Positions 54,608 through 63,330 of a stretch of 64,000 nucleotides of DNA are shown here, piece by piece. The position numbers were made by a program, and so were the translations under genes. The first letter of the stretch is position 1, and every line of letters starts with the position of its first letter. This DNA comes from Cyanobacteriota bacterium erpe_2018_sw_21hr_WHONDRS-SW48-000092_B_bin.40 (GTDB lineage Bacteria; Cyanobacteriota; Vampirovibrionia; Obscuribacterales; Obscuribacteraceae). The DNA lies in NCBI GenBank assembly GCA_030917395.1, contig JAUPUU010000203.1, forward strand, positions 1 to 64,000, given 5' to 3'. The notes under the pieces were generated by a model. That model was not told the DNA's origin. It saw nothing but the letters and a program-made list of their open reading frames with translations, and did no database searches.

Positions 54608-54633
54608 GTCGGTAGAAGAATAGGTCGATAGAA
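54593..54633. repeat. 16-bp tandem repeat across the rraA-like stop codon
   Basis: Units tcgatagaagaatagg (54593-54608) and tcggtagaagaatagg (54609-54624), plus 9 bases of a third. The first copy contains the final codons and TAG stop (54605-54607); the second is downstream. It looks like a recent duplication; each extra copy leaves the stop in place. Confidence 0.85.
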
Positions 54634-54683
54634 TGTCTCTAACCGAATATGTTCAAAAGAAAGAACCCAGTGCCAGGTAACAA

Positions 54684-55430
54684 ATGCAAAATAGCCTCAA
54701 AGTAATTCTCACTGGCCTGATATCAATCTCTAGCTTGATGGCCCTCACCGGCTCGCAGGTAGCAGCGGCCCCAGCCAAAGCCCCAGCAAAAGAGTTAGTG
54801 GTCACCCAACTAGACAACACCATCTATCTCACCGATGAAGCTGTAAGAATCAAAAACAATACTGGCAATTTTATTCTGGTAGCAAAAGCGCCAGATTGGA
54901 AAGTTACATGTTTTCGCACTGACAGAAAAGTCTACTGGCAGAGTGATTTGAATCGCTTCAGCGGCGTTATGCTATTGCATCCCTGCGTCAGCGCCAAAGA
55001 TCCAAACCAAGCCAAACTACTCGGTGAAAAGAAGTACAAAGGCTACGACTGTGTCTACTATCAATCGAAAAAGGGCATGCTCGTCTACGGTGCCAAGAAC
55101 ATCAAGATTCCCAGCAAGGTGGCTGAGTTATTGTGCCGCTATCTCTTCTTGCCAAGCATCAAAGAAATACCACTATTTGAAGGCACGGCTAGCGAAGAGA
55201 AGTATCAGCACAAAGAATGGTTCGACGCTCACCGCTACAAAGATTTCCTCCAACGCACTCCGGTGTCGACTAAATCAATCACGACAAAAGCCTACGACCC
55301 TCAAGACTTTGCCATTCCCCCTGGTCTGAAGAAAATGAAATTGCCCACAGAAGTGAGCTTCTCTGAGGCCAACAGAAACGATCTTGAAGGCATGATAGAA
55401 GGTGTTGGCTTCATGGGCAAAGACAAATGA
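54684..55430 (+). CDS. Exported protein, LolA-like in outline; possible paralogue of the gene at 243
   Basis: This is a 248-residue protein with a Sec signal (about 1-30, LISISSLMALTGSQVAAA). The mature part has VTQLDNTIYLTDEAVRIKN, then DRKVYWQSDLNRFSG, YDCVYYQSKKGMLV and finally TTKAYDPQDFAIPPGLKKM. The same layout (Y-I/L-T-D, long beta region, then P-x-x-F-A-x-P-x-G-L-K near the end) is seen in the gene at 243-1043. Both recall LolA/DUF4412-type periplasmic lipid- or lipoprotein-binding domains. The function is not established. It is 76 bases after the RraA-like gene and convergent with the SDR gene. Confidence 0.72.
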   Translation: MQNSLKVILTGLISISSLMALTGSQVAAAPAKAPAKELVVTQLDNTIYLTDEAVRIKNNTGNFILVAKAPDWKVTCFRTDRKVYWQSDLNRFSGVMLLHPCVSAKDPNQAKLLGEKKYKGYDCVYYQSKKGMLVYGAKNIKIPSKVAELLCRYLFLPSIKEIPLFEGTASEEKYQHKEWFDAHRYKDFLQRTPVSTKSITTKAYDPQDFAIPPGLKKMKLPTEVSFSEANRNDLEGMIEGVGFMGKDK

Positions 55431-55452
55431 AGACAGTTAGCACAACGATTAA

Positions 55453-56355
55453 CTAACGCAAAAACTCAATGCGCTTAGTATCCATGCCGAATCGTCTAGA
55501 AACATCCACACTCCACTGCCACATCTTAGTGCTGAGCTTGGTGTCATACGAAGCTTTCGACGAAAGTACTTCGCGGCCATTGACGAAATATTTTCCCGTC
55601 ACCTGGTAAAGCTCAGGAGCACTAGCAAGCTGAATAACAGTGCGGGCGCCTTCTTCTGGCTTGACACCAAAGACTTTGGCATTTAGCTGAATTGCTTTAC
55701 CAATGAAGCCATTGTTAGAGCCAAAGTCAGTAGCGACAATGCCTGGGTGCATGGCATTGACAGTGACTCCTGTCGACTTAATGCTATAGGCCAAATGATA
55801 TGAGAAAAGTATGTTAGCCAGTTTGGTATCGGCATAGTTGAGAAAACCAATAGGCATTTTATCGCGCATATTTGGTGGCCCACTCAATGATGAGCGCTTA
55901 TGAGCATCGGAGGAGACATTGATAATACGAGACGGGGTGCTGGCTTTGAGCACATCAATGAGATAACCAGTCAACCAGAAGTAGCCAAAGTGATTGAGCG
56001 CCCAAGTCATCTCTAGACCATCTTTGGTATCAGCGCGACGCATGAACACGCCACCAGCATTGTTTACAAGCACATTGAGCTTGCTGTATTTGTTGGTGAA
56101 ATTCTTAGCTAAGCTCTTCACTGATTGAAAGTCAGAAAGATCCGCAGTCAGGAAGTCGAGATTGGTATTGCCTGTCTGAGCTTCAATTTCAGCCAGGGTG
56201 CTTTCGCACTTATCAGCGTTGCGACCAACAATAATTATATTGGCACCACGACCGGCCAATTCCATAGCTGTGACCTTACCAATACCAGCAGTGGCACCAG
56301 TGATTAAGCAATTCTTGCCTCGCATCGACAAATCGGGCAAAGCGTTAGATTCCAT
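55453..56355 (-). CDS. Short-chain dehydrogenase/reductase (RDH/WWOX-like)
   Basis: This NAD(P)-dependent oxidoreductase has 300 residues. The cofactor motif is LITGATAGIGKVTAMELAGRG, then NVLVNNAGG, the catalytic Ser in INVSSDAHKRS and the Tyr-Lys pair YADTKLAN. The length and the N-H-F-G-x-F-W-L-T pattern match the retinol-dehydrogenase-like group, whose members act on hydrophobic or aldehyde substrates. The start codon lies 8 bases inside the end of the methyltransferase gene (11-base overlap), so translation is coupled and the two proteins probably act in one pathway. The substrate is unknown. Confidence 0.9.
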   Translation of the reverse strand: MESNALPDLSMRGKNCLITGATAGIGKVTAMELAGRGANIIIVGRNADKCESTLAEIEAQTGNTNLDFLTADLSDFQSVKSLAKNFTNKYSKLNVLVNNAGGVFMRRADTKDGLEMTWALNHFGYFWLTGYLIDVLKASTPSRIINVSSDAHKRSSLSGPPNMRDKMPIGFLNYADTKLANILFSYHLAYSIKSTGVTVNAMHPGIVATDFGSNNGFIGKAIQLNAKVFGVKPEEGARTVIQLASAPELYQVTGKYFVNGREVLSSKASYDTKLSTKMWQWSVDVSRRFGMDTKRIEFLR

Positions 56356-59300
56356 GGATTCCTTCCTCTTTCACAAACTTGCTCAATCTCTCCATGGTTT
56401 CACGGAAAGCAGCATCATCGATACAAAAACACATGCGCACCATTTCTGGTGTGCGGCCCCAAGCAGCGGGGTTAGTCAAAAGCTTGTACTGCTTAGCCAA
56501 CTGCTCGTGCTTACTATCAAGCTTGGCTAGCAAGAATAGACCACCACGATAGGGAGTATCGTAGCCGTCATCAAGACCCTTTGATTTGAGCAGACCTATC
56601 AGTTCTTCTCTTCGACTTGAGAGAATCTTTCGTTGACTGGTCAGGTAGGTCTCGACCTCGGAGAAGGCCTGAGAAACGTCCATCATTTGGTGCGGCGCCT
56701 TTTCTAAGAAAGCCGAATAGAGGGCATCCCAAGCTCGCAAAATGGCAGCAGGAGGTGGGTCGACATGGGCAGCAATTTCTTGGGCCCAATCTTCATCAGG
56801 AGTGACCATAAAGCCACAGCGCATGCCGCCAGCAGCAAAGCTTTTAGCAATACCGTCAACCATAAATATGTTGCTACCACTTGGCCCCGAAGCAAATGAC
56901 CCGGCAGATAGTGATGATGGTGTCCACTTGCCAAGGCGATGATCGGAGAGCAAGAAGAAGATTTCATCAGAGAACACATAAATGCCTTGCTTGTGGCAGT
57001 TCTCTATGATTGTGCGCAAGCGCTCTGGGTCTAAGAATATGCCACTGGGATTATTTGGTTGAGTAAGCCAGAGCAGATCTGGTTTCTCAGGCAAAGCAGC
57101 AATATCTTTTGGTGAGATCAAGAAAGCCCGCTCAGGGGCGGTTTTCACCTCAACTAAGCGAGCACCATAATAGGTGAGCATCGGGTAGAGCGGGCCATAG
57201 CTGCCGTCAGGAACAGCCACCAGGCAGGGTCGACCTAAGCGCTTAGATAAGGCCTTGATCATGGCGCCAAAGAGAGGGAAAACGCCCTGGCCCAGAACAA
57301 TACGCTTACCTGAAATAGCGACCTTGCGGGTCCATTTCATGTAAGCAGCAACACGCTCGCTGACAATCTGCGGCAGAATAGTAGTCTCTTCGTCTAAGAA
57401 ACCCTTGAGCAAACCTTTAACCAGAATGTCTGGCACTGGTGATTCGAATTCACCGTAGTCGAGCCTGATTAGACTAGGGGTTTCGAGATCAATTGGTTTG
57501 GCAGCGAAGCAAGGATCTTTGCTTAGCTCGGTAATTAGAGGTGTGACTGAAAGCTTGGAACTAACCAAATGACCGGCTTCGCTGTGATTTGATTCACCGT
57601 GCACGTTGTTAGCATTCAACTTGCGCTCTAATACTTGATCAGGGAATGGGAAAGTCATCAAATCATCGAAGAGCCATTCATACAAAAGTTGAGTAGGATA
57701 GGCAATACGTGAGTAGCTCAACTCTGAACCAATCTCCAGCCCTTCCATCCAGGCAGCCGGTGCGTTAATTAAGAAGCTCAATTCAAGGTCACGGCTGATT
57801 GTATTTTTGATCAGACCATATAGCAGTATCAGATTTTCTGGCAACGGCTCTTGGCCAGCAAAGCGCAAGGTCATGTTAGAGCCAAGCTGCGAGCTAATTG
57901 TGAAGCTCTCCGAATCATCAATCAAATACCAGCGGTCAGGATGCTGCCTTGCTTGCTGGCAAATTGCTTTGAAATTAATCGGTGATGGGTTGAGCAACTG
58001 TCGCGGAGAGATTAGCACCACCTTCGGTGCCACAAGATCGTCTAATTCATTTAGCTCAGAGAGGTCATCATTGCCGACTGTAAGATCTAAATCGTTATCG
58101 CGGGCCACTCTCTCGTAGACGGAGGCCACCGAAGAAGATAAGAGTATGCGGTCACCCGAGCTGGCGACCATGCGCAAGACCATATCGACTAATTCAGCGC
58201 GCGAAGGCGCAATGAACAATTCAGACGCATCGATGGGGTAATAGCAGAAACCATTAAGGTAGCGCGCCACAATAGCGCGAATACTTAAATCGCCCCGTTC
58301 ATGGGGGTAGGGAATGGTTTTCACATCAAGCAAAGAACGCGATAGGCGGCTCAAGAAACTAATCTTCTCGTGACCAAGACGAGAAAAATCGAGTTCTTTG
58401 CGCAAGCTCTCAAGCTTCATATGATTCAAGTTGCGAACGAAGGCAAAGACCTCAGGCTCGAACCTGGTATCGGCTTGATAAACAAGCAGATCGTGAAAGA
58501 CCTGCCGACCTGCGGCTAGTAATTTCACGGCCGTGGCGGCAGAAACCGACAGTTCCGAATCGCGGGACATAAAGAAGTGAAAGCGAATGCCGTGCTCAGC
58601 TTCTAAATCAACTAGAGATGCTAAGTCGGTGTCATCGGCTTGTTGAATGCGACGCATCCAAACCAGTTTGCTCTCATAGCCGCGGCGATCAAACATACTT
58701 TCGATGGCATGGCGCCCAGGTCTGCCACCTAACACCAAAGTAACCCTTCCACCGGGATTGAGACAAAGCTGGGCCTGCTCTAAGGCCCGGGCAATCAAAG
58801 GCAAACCAAATCGGTCCTCTAAAATTCCTTGTTCGAAGCAATAGTTACTCAGGTCATAAAGATCTTTTTCGGAAAGCGCTTCGGCATTTTCGCTGTCACC
58901 AGTTCCAAAGTTCATCTCACCTTTGACTGGGTTTGGATGCAAAACTTGAGGGATGCAGCCAATCACATGGTCAAAGTGTTGGCCAGTCGCCAGAGGCGTC
59001 GAGAGCAAGTCTGAAACTTCAGCTTGAAAGGCTTTGACAATTGGTTCACCGGCCATGCTGAGCACATAGCCACCGTCAGCAGTGGTGCCGTTGAGCCAGG
59101 TATTGAGCTTGGCCATGGTAACGGCCACCGGATTCAAATCGAGTCCTAAAACCTCTTTCACATTTGTGACGAAAAGCAAAAGCAAACTAATCCAGCCAGA
59201 ACCGGTTCCCACTTCGACAATGCGCTTACCGTGAAACTGCTCTTTGCTTTTCAGCAAACCTTCAGCAAAGGTTCTGCCCCATAACTCAGGCGAGAATACT

Positions 59301-59635
59301 GCCGGAGTAAGAAGCAGTCTGATTGGATCGGGCAAGGAAGGCAAACCAACACTCTTTAGAACCAGCTGCTGCTGCTCGGGCTCGCCGTCAAGATCTGATT
59401 TATGCGAAGTAGAGGTAGAAGTAGTTAAGCTCTGCTTGGCCAGGTCATCGGCTAGCTCATGCAAAATTTTGATAGCTGCTTTTTCGGTGGCTTCGTCTTC
59501 AAGAGCAGCCAGCAAAACGTTGAGTTTGCTCTGCACAATATCAGCCCGGTCTAGCTTGCCGAACTCGGCATTAGGCACCTGACTACAAGCAGCAAGTATT
59601 TCTTGCCTTGACGGAACGCTGAGAAGCTTGCTCAC
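56345..59635 (-). CDS. Plant-type methionine S-methyltransferase-like protein (MMT) with two aminotransferase-like domains
   Basis: This protein has 1096 residues, almost exactly the size of plant MMT. Residues 100-380 are a SAM methyltransferase: VEVGTGSGWISL (140-151), LGLDLNPVAV, GCIPQVLHPNP (226-236), SNYCFEQGILEDRFGLPLIA and GGRPGRHAIESMFDRRGY. These blocks match, from memory, plant MMT, which makes S-methylmethionine. Residues about 400-650 resemble a degenerate class I aminotransferase, with Lys610 in YGLIKNTIS. Residues about 690-1090 are a fuller aminotransferase: PNNPSG (about 860), FSDEIF and Lys931 in GIAKSFAAGGMRCG, all PLP contacts. The plant C-terminal lysine appears to be lost. 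Substrate and any transaminase activity are inference. Confidence 0.85.
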   Translation of the reverse strand: MSKLLSVPSRQEILAACSQVPNAEFGKLDRADIVQSKLNVLLAALEDEATEKAAIKILHELADDLAKQSLTTSTSTSHKSDLDGEPEQQQLVLKSVGLPSLPDPIRLLLTPAVFSPELWGRTFAEGLLKSKEQFHGKRIVEVGTGSGWISLLLLFVTNVKEVLGLDLNPVAVTMAKLNTWLNGTTADGGYVLSMAGEPIVKAFQAEVSDLLSTPLATGQHFDHVIGCIPQVLHPNPVKGEMNFGTGDSENAEALSEKDLYDLSNYCFEQGILEDRFGLPLIARALEQAQLCLNPGGRVTLVLGGRPGRHAIESMFDRRGYESKLVWMRRIQQADDTDLASLVDLEAEHGIRFHFFMSRDSELSVSAATAVKLLAAGRQVFHDLLVYQADTRFEPEVFAFVRNLNHMKLESLRKELDFSRLGHEKISFLSRLSRSLLDVKTIPYPHERGDLSIRAIVARYLNGFCYYPIDASELFIAPSRAELVDMVLRMVASSGDRILLSSSVASVYERVARDNDLDLTVGNDDLSELNELDDLVAPKVVLISPRQLLNPSPINFKAICQQARQHPDRWYLIDDSESFTISSQLGSNMTLRFAGQEPLPENLILLYGLIKNTISRDLELSFLINAPAAWMEGLEIGSELSYSRIAYPTQLLYEWLFDDLMTFPFPDQVLERKLNANNVHGESNHSEAGHLVSSKLSVTPLITELSKDPCFAAKPIDLETPSLIRLDYGEFESPVPDILVKGLLKGFLDEETTILPQIVSERVAAYMKWTRKVAISGKRIVLGQGVFPLFGAMIKALSKRLGRPCLVAVPDGSYGPLYPMLTYYGARLVEVKTAPERAFLISPKDIAALPEKPDLLWLTQPNNPSGIFLDPERLRTIIENCHKQGIYVFSDEIFFLLSDHRLGKWTPSSLSAGSFASGPSGSNIFMVDGIAKSFAAGGMRCGFMVTPDEDWAQEIAAHVDPPPAAILRAWDALYSAFLEKAPHQMMDVSQAFSEVETYLTSQRKILSSRREELIGLLKSKGLDDGYDTPYRGGLFLLAKLDSKHEQLAKQYKLLTNPAAWGRTPEMVRMCFCIDDAAFRETMERLSKFVKEEGIHGI

Positions 59636-59732
59636 TGCACTTCACACTTAGGTATAGATATAAGTAAATGACTACACCATTGTACTAGCATTGCCAATAT
59701 AGAAGAGAAGGTTTACACCTACTGACAACAAG

Positions 59733-61544
59733 CTATGGGTTTTCGGCCAATCCAGGGCGAGGAGTGACAGGTGGTGCAGCAAGGCGCAAATCATTGCCTT
59801 TCCAGCGCGACTTCAATACCGGTGTTTGCAAGACACCCCGCTCAGTCAAGACTTCTTGCTGTACTTTGTCTTTCATATTGCTGAAAGCTTCACCAAGGGT
59901 AGTGGCATCACCTTTGCTCTTCAGTGATTCAATTAAACAACGTGTGAAGACAGAGTTCTGATAATGCTTCGACTCCCACGATACTTGTGAAGGCTGGCTC
60001 GAAGAAATAACTAGTTGACCAGTACCTTGAGCAACTTCAGAGATGTCGACATTGCCCTGGCGGAAAAGCCCCTTAGCGCCAGGATCGGCAGCACCACTGT
60101 GGCAGGCATCGAGAACAAGAACGACTCGATCAGAATGAACGCGGCCTTTAATAATTCTCGTCAAATCTTGCATAGGCAGACCAGAAGCGTAGAGACTGTC
60201 GACCTGGCTGTCGTATGCCAGCAGGTAGTTGACACCACCTATATCCATGTCTGAGGCACTACCGTGGCTAGAAATATAAATGACGACCAGGTCATCAGGG
60301 TTAGCCACCCGAGGAAGCCACTTATCACCCAATTCAGAAAGGATATTGGCCCGAGTGGCCTGTTCATTAGTGAGTAATTTGACGTGGTCAGCAGCGAAAT
60401 GGCCTTCCTTCAACAAATAATCGTTGAAGTCTTTAGCATCTTTGGCAGGATATTTGAGATTGAGCTTACTGTCTTGAAAATTGCTGATGCCTACAATTAG
60501 TGCCCATTTATCTCTCACTGGACGATTGGTAACATCGAGAGCGGATTCTTCGGCAGGTGTCTCGGCATCGGCCTTAACGGTTGTCTTAGCAGGGCCTTTC
60601 ACTTTGCCGTTGTTGGCCATGGCCAGGCGACGAGCCTCTTCCACTTCATGTTTGTTGCGCTGCCGCTCGATTCGCTCTTCGGCTTCTTTTTCTTTCAAAG
60701 CCAATTCGCGGGCCTTCAATTCATTGCGTGAACGCTCCGCTGCAGCCAATTCTGCTTCTTTTTTCTCGTGCGCGACCTTAGCCTCTAGCTCTTTTTGCAA
60801 AGCTAACCACTTAGGGTCATTGATACCAGCAGCGGTAGCAATGACAGTTTGATTGGTGACGGCTGGGGTGGTGCTAACAGAAGAACCAGCATGCCCAGTC
60901 GAGACACCATAAGTTGGCTTGCCTTTAGCATCATAGCCACTGGTCGTGCGCGCCACATGGGGCCGCACAGAACTGCCAGTTTGACTCGATGCTACCTGAT
61001 TGCTGGCAACAGTAGCAACAGCAAGATCAGTATTTGCGGGCTCGACGGGCTTAGCCTTGGCAATTTTCTGTTTTTCTAGTTCTTTGGCCGCAAAGTCACG
61101 ATTAGTCTTGGCATCAATTAAATTGGGGTCAATCGCCAGAGCCTTATCAAAATCGGCAACAGCCTTGTCAAGCTGACCCAGGTTTGAATAAAGCAAACCA
61201 CGGCTGAGAAAACAGCTGGTGCTGTCTGGCGCTAAGCGAATGGCGTCATTAAGATCGGCCAGAGCGCGGTCATTTTGCTTGATGGCCAGCAGCGCTAAGC
61301 CGCGCCAATAATAGGAATCAGCCCGGTCGCCGTTCAATTTGATTGACTCGGTTAATGCCTGAATGGCCTGGTCAAACTGACCTTGGTTATAGGCCTGCTT
61401 ACCTCGATCAAGAAAAGTATTCTCGTTGTCATACCACGCAGCTTCAGTCGGTTGGCTCAGTTCATGGCCACAGGGCAAGAACATGGGGCACAGAAGCGGC
61501 GTTAGAGAGAGTATGAGTGATGCTGCAATCTGTTGTTTTTTCAT
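59733..61544 (-). CDS. Secreted TPR-caspase (orthocaspase-like, peptidase C14)
   Basis: This protein has 603 residues. Signal peptide 1-25 (AASLILSLTPLLC) places it outside the cytoplasm. TPR-like repeats fill 40-150 (AYNQGQFDQAIQALTESIKL, LDKAVADFDKALAIDP). A Ser/Thr/Gln-rich linker and a long Glu/Lys/Arg coiled coil follow (250-310). The caspase p20 fold is at 345-500, with VGISNFQDSKLNLKYPAKDA, catalytic His427 in YISSHGSA and Cys481 in LDACHSGAA. Orthocaspases cut after Arg or Lys in related bacteria; specificity here is not known. It lies 43 bases after the kinase gene and is probably coexpressed. Confidence 0.88.
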   Translation of the reverse strand: MKKQQIAASLILSLTPLLCPMFLPCGHELSQPTEAAWYDNENTFLDRGKQAYNQGQFDQAIQALTESIKLNGDRADSYYWRGLALLAIKQNDRALADLNDAIRLAPDSTSCFLSRGLLYSNLGQLDKAVADFDKALAIDPNLIDAKTNRDFAAKELEKQKIAKAKPVEPANTDLAVATVASNQVASSQTGSSVRPHVARTTSGYDAKGKPTYGVSTGHAGSSVSTTPAVTNQTVIATAAGINDPKWLALQKELEAKVAHEKKEAELAAAERSRNELKARELALKEKEAEERIERQRNKHEVEEARRLAMANNGKVKGPAKTTVKADAETPAEESALDVTNRPVRDKWALIVGISNFQDSKLNLKYPAKDAKDFNDYLLKEGHFAADHVKLLTNEQATRANILSELGDKWLPRVANPDDLVVIYISSHGSASDMDIGGVNYLLAYDSQVDSLYASGLPMQDLTRIIKGRVHSDRVVLVLDACHSGAADPGAKGLFRQGNVDISEVAQGTGQLVISSSQPSQVSWESKHYQNSVFTRCLIESLKSKGDATTLGEAFSNMKDKVQQEVLTERGVLQTPVLKSRWKGNDLRLAAPPVTPRPGLAENP

Positions 61545-61587
61545 AATTCAGCTACTTTTTCGACGTGGACTTAATCACTTACAATTT

Positions 61588-63288
61588 TCAGTTCTGAGAA
61601 GCGGGACTTTTGAGTCGCCTTAACATTTCGAATTTTGACTGATCTACGCCGGTAATAGATGAATTAGGAGAAGAATCTTTCATTGTTTTCTTTACAGACT
61701 CGTTAGAGCGCTGGCTCGAAGAAGCTGAAACATGCCGTGTGGCAGCTTTCGAGCGCCCTTGCCTGGACTGACCGCGCTTTTCTAAATCTTCAGCCCCAGA
61801 CCCGGAGACTGAAGCACCTGAGGACGCCTGAGGGCTGTTGCCACCCGAATTAGAACTATTTTTGCTGTAGCCGGCAAAAGTTGCCGAAGTCGTGACCGAA
61901 CCGGGCACATATCGCCTTACCTTAGTGTGCTCAAGATTACGACCTGCATTAACGGCAAATAATACACAGGCAGCTAACATCAAAACAGTCAGAGTGTAGG
62001 TAAGCATATGAGTGGCCGTTGCTGAATTGTCCGCTGAACCCTGGCCAGCATGGGATTGGTTAGATTGGTTAGCAGTGGGCGGCGCAAAGGGGCTGGCAAA
62101 TGAAGTGGTAGGAACCGTTTGGAGATTGCCATTGCTTGCTTTCTGTTGCTCGGCAAAACTCCAGGAGCGCCCAGGATCTGCCGACCTGGCAAAATTCTTA
62201 ATGGAATGGTCTGGATGCAAACAGGCTTGCTCTAAGGCGTCTTTAAAATCAATCATGCTGGCAAATCTCTCCACCGGATTCTTGGCCATTGCCCTGGCGA
62301 TGACATTTTCTAGCTGCACAGGAAATTGCCCATCAGGACAAGCGCAGGCTAGCGTTGGCGGTTGATTGTGCATATGGCAATGCAGCAACTCATAGACATT
62401 GGCTCCCCAAAAAGGGTCTTTTCCTGTGAGCATTTCGTAGATAACACAGCCAAGAGAATAGATATCAGAGCGACTGTCACACTCTCGACCGGAGATTTGC
62501 TCTGGGCTCATATAAGGAGGAGAGCCCCAAAGCTCTCCAGAATGGGTCAGTTTGCGTGAGTCTTCGCCCAGTTTTGCTAGACCAAAATCCACTACTTTTA
62601 CTTGCCTATGAGCTGCTTGCTCTAGCCTATAACTACCATTCGAGGCACCAATATTGCCACCACTAGCAGTATCATCCAACAACATTATATTGGCTGGCTT
62701 AATATCGCGGTGAATAACCTCATGACGATGAGCGTGGCCCACACCAAGACAAATCTGCGCTGCCACACCATAGGTTTGCTCTAGTGAGAGGCGGCCTTCA
62801 AGGAGAACTTGGTCGAGGGAAGAACCTTTCAAATAATCCATCACAACATAAGGCTGACTATCGGTGCCGATTACGCAATCATAGACAGTGACGACATTAG
62901 GATGAGAGAGCTTACTCAAGGTTTTCACCTCGCGCTCAAATCGCCGCCAAATGTCTGGTCTCTCATCCACTCTAAATTTCACAGTCTTAACTGCAACCAG
63001 CCGCTCAACCGGTTCTTGCATAGCCTTGTAGACCACAGACATGCCACCGAAGCCGAGGACTTCGAGAATATGATATTTATCGTCGAGTACGGTGCCGATT
63101 AATGGGTCTTTGCGAATTTGTTCTTGAAAGCGCTTCTCTTCTTCAAGCAAGGCCTCGGTCATATTGTCTTCGGCCAAATTGCGAGTGCGATAGCCGGCCC
63201 CAAAGTCTGTCACCGTAGGCAAATCAGTTGATTTGCCAAACTCTTGTTTGCCAAGCTCATGGTCAACGGAATCTTGATCTTGACTCAT
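61588..63288 (-). CDS. Membrane Ser/Thr protein kinase
   Basis: This 566-residue Hanks-type kinase has a P-loop GFGGMSVVYK (79-88), Lys101 in VAVKT, catalytic loop HRDIKPAN (Asp195) and DFG at 234-236; WGSPPYMSPEQ and DIYSLGCVIYEMLTG follow. A Ser/Gln/Pro linker leads to one membrane helix (428-447). The outer part is about 115 residues of Ser/Gly/Lys-rich sequence without PASTA or other sensor domains. Two nearby genes on the same strand, the caspase and the one at 63331, are 43 and 42 bases away. The kinase could control the caspase or its partner protein; there is no direct evidence. Confidence 0.93.
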   Translation of the reverse strand: MSQDQDSVDHELGKQEFGKSTDLPTVTDFGAGYRTRNLAEDNMTEALLEEEKRFQEQIRKDPLIGTVLDDKYHILEVLGFGGMSVVYKAMQEPVERLVAVKTVKFRVDERPDIWRRFEREVKTLSKLSHPNVVTVYDCVIGTDSQPYVVMDYLKGSSLDQVLLEGRLSLEQTYGVAAQICLGVGHAHRHEVIHRDIKPANIMLLDDTASGGNIGASNGSYRLEQAAHRQVKVVDFGLAKLGEDSRKLTHSGELWGSPPYMSPEQISGRECDSRSDIYSLGCVIYEMLTGKDPFWGANVYELLHCHMHNQPPTLACACPDGQFPVQLENVIARAMAKNPVERFASMIDFKDALEQACLHPDHSIKNFARSADPGRSWSFAEQQKASNGNLQTVPTTSFASPFAPPTANQSNQSHAGQGSADNSATATHMLTYTLTVLMLAACVLFAVNAGRNLEHTKVRRYVPGSVTTSATFAGYSKNSSNSGGNSPQASSGASVSGSGAEDLEKRGQSRQGRSKAATRHVSASSSQRSNESVKKTMKDSSPNSSITGVDQSKFEMLRRLKSPASQN

Positions 63289-63330
63289 TTGCTGACATAC
63301 CCGAAGTAATTGTCACAGGCGCACCAAAAA

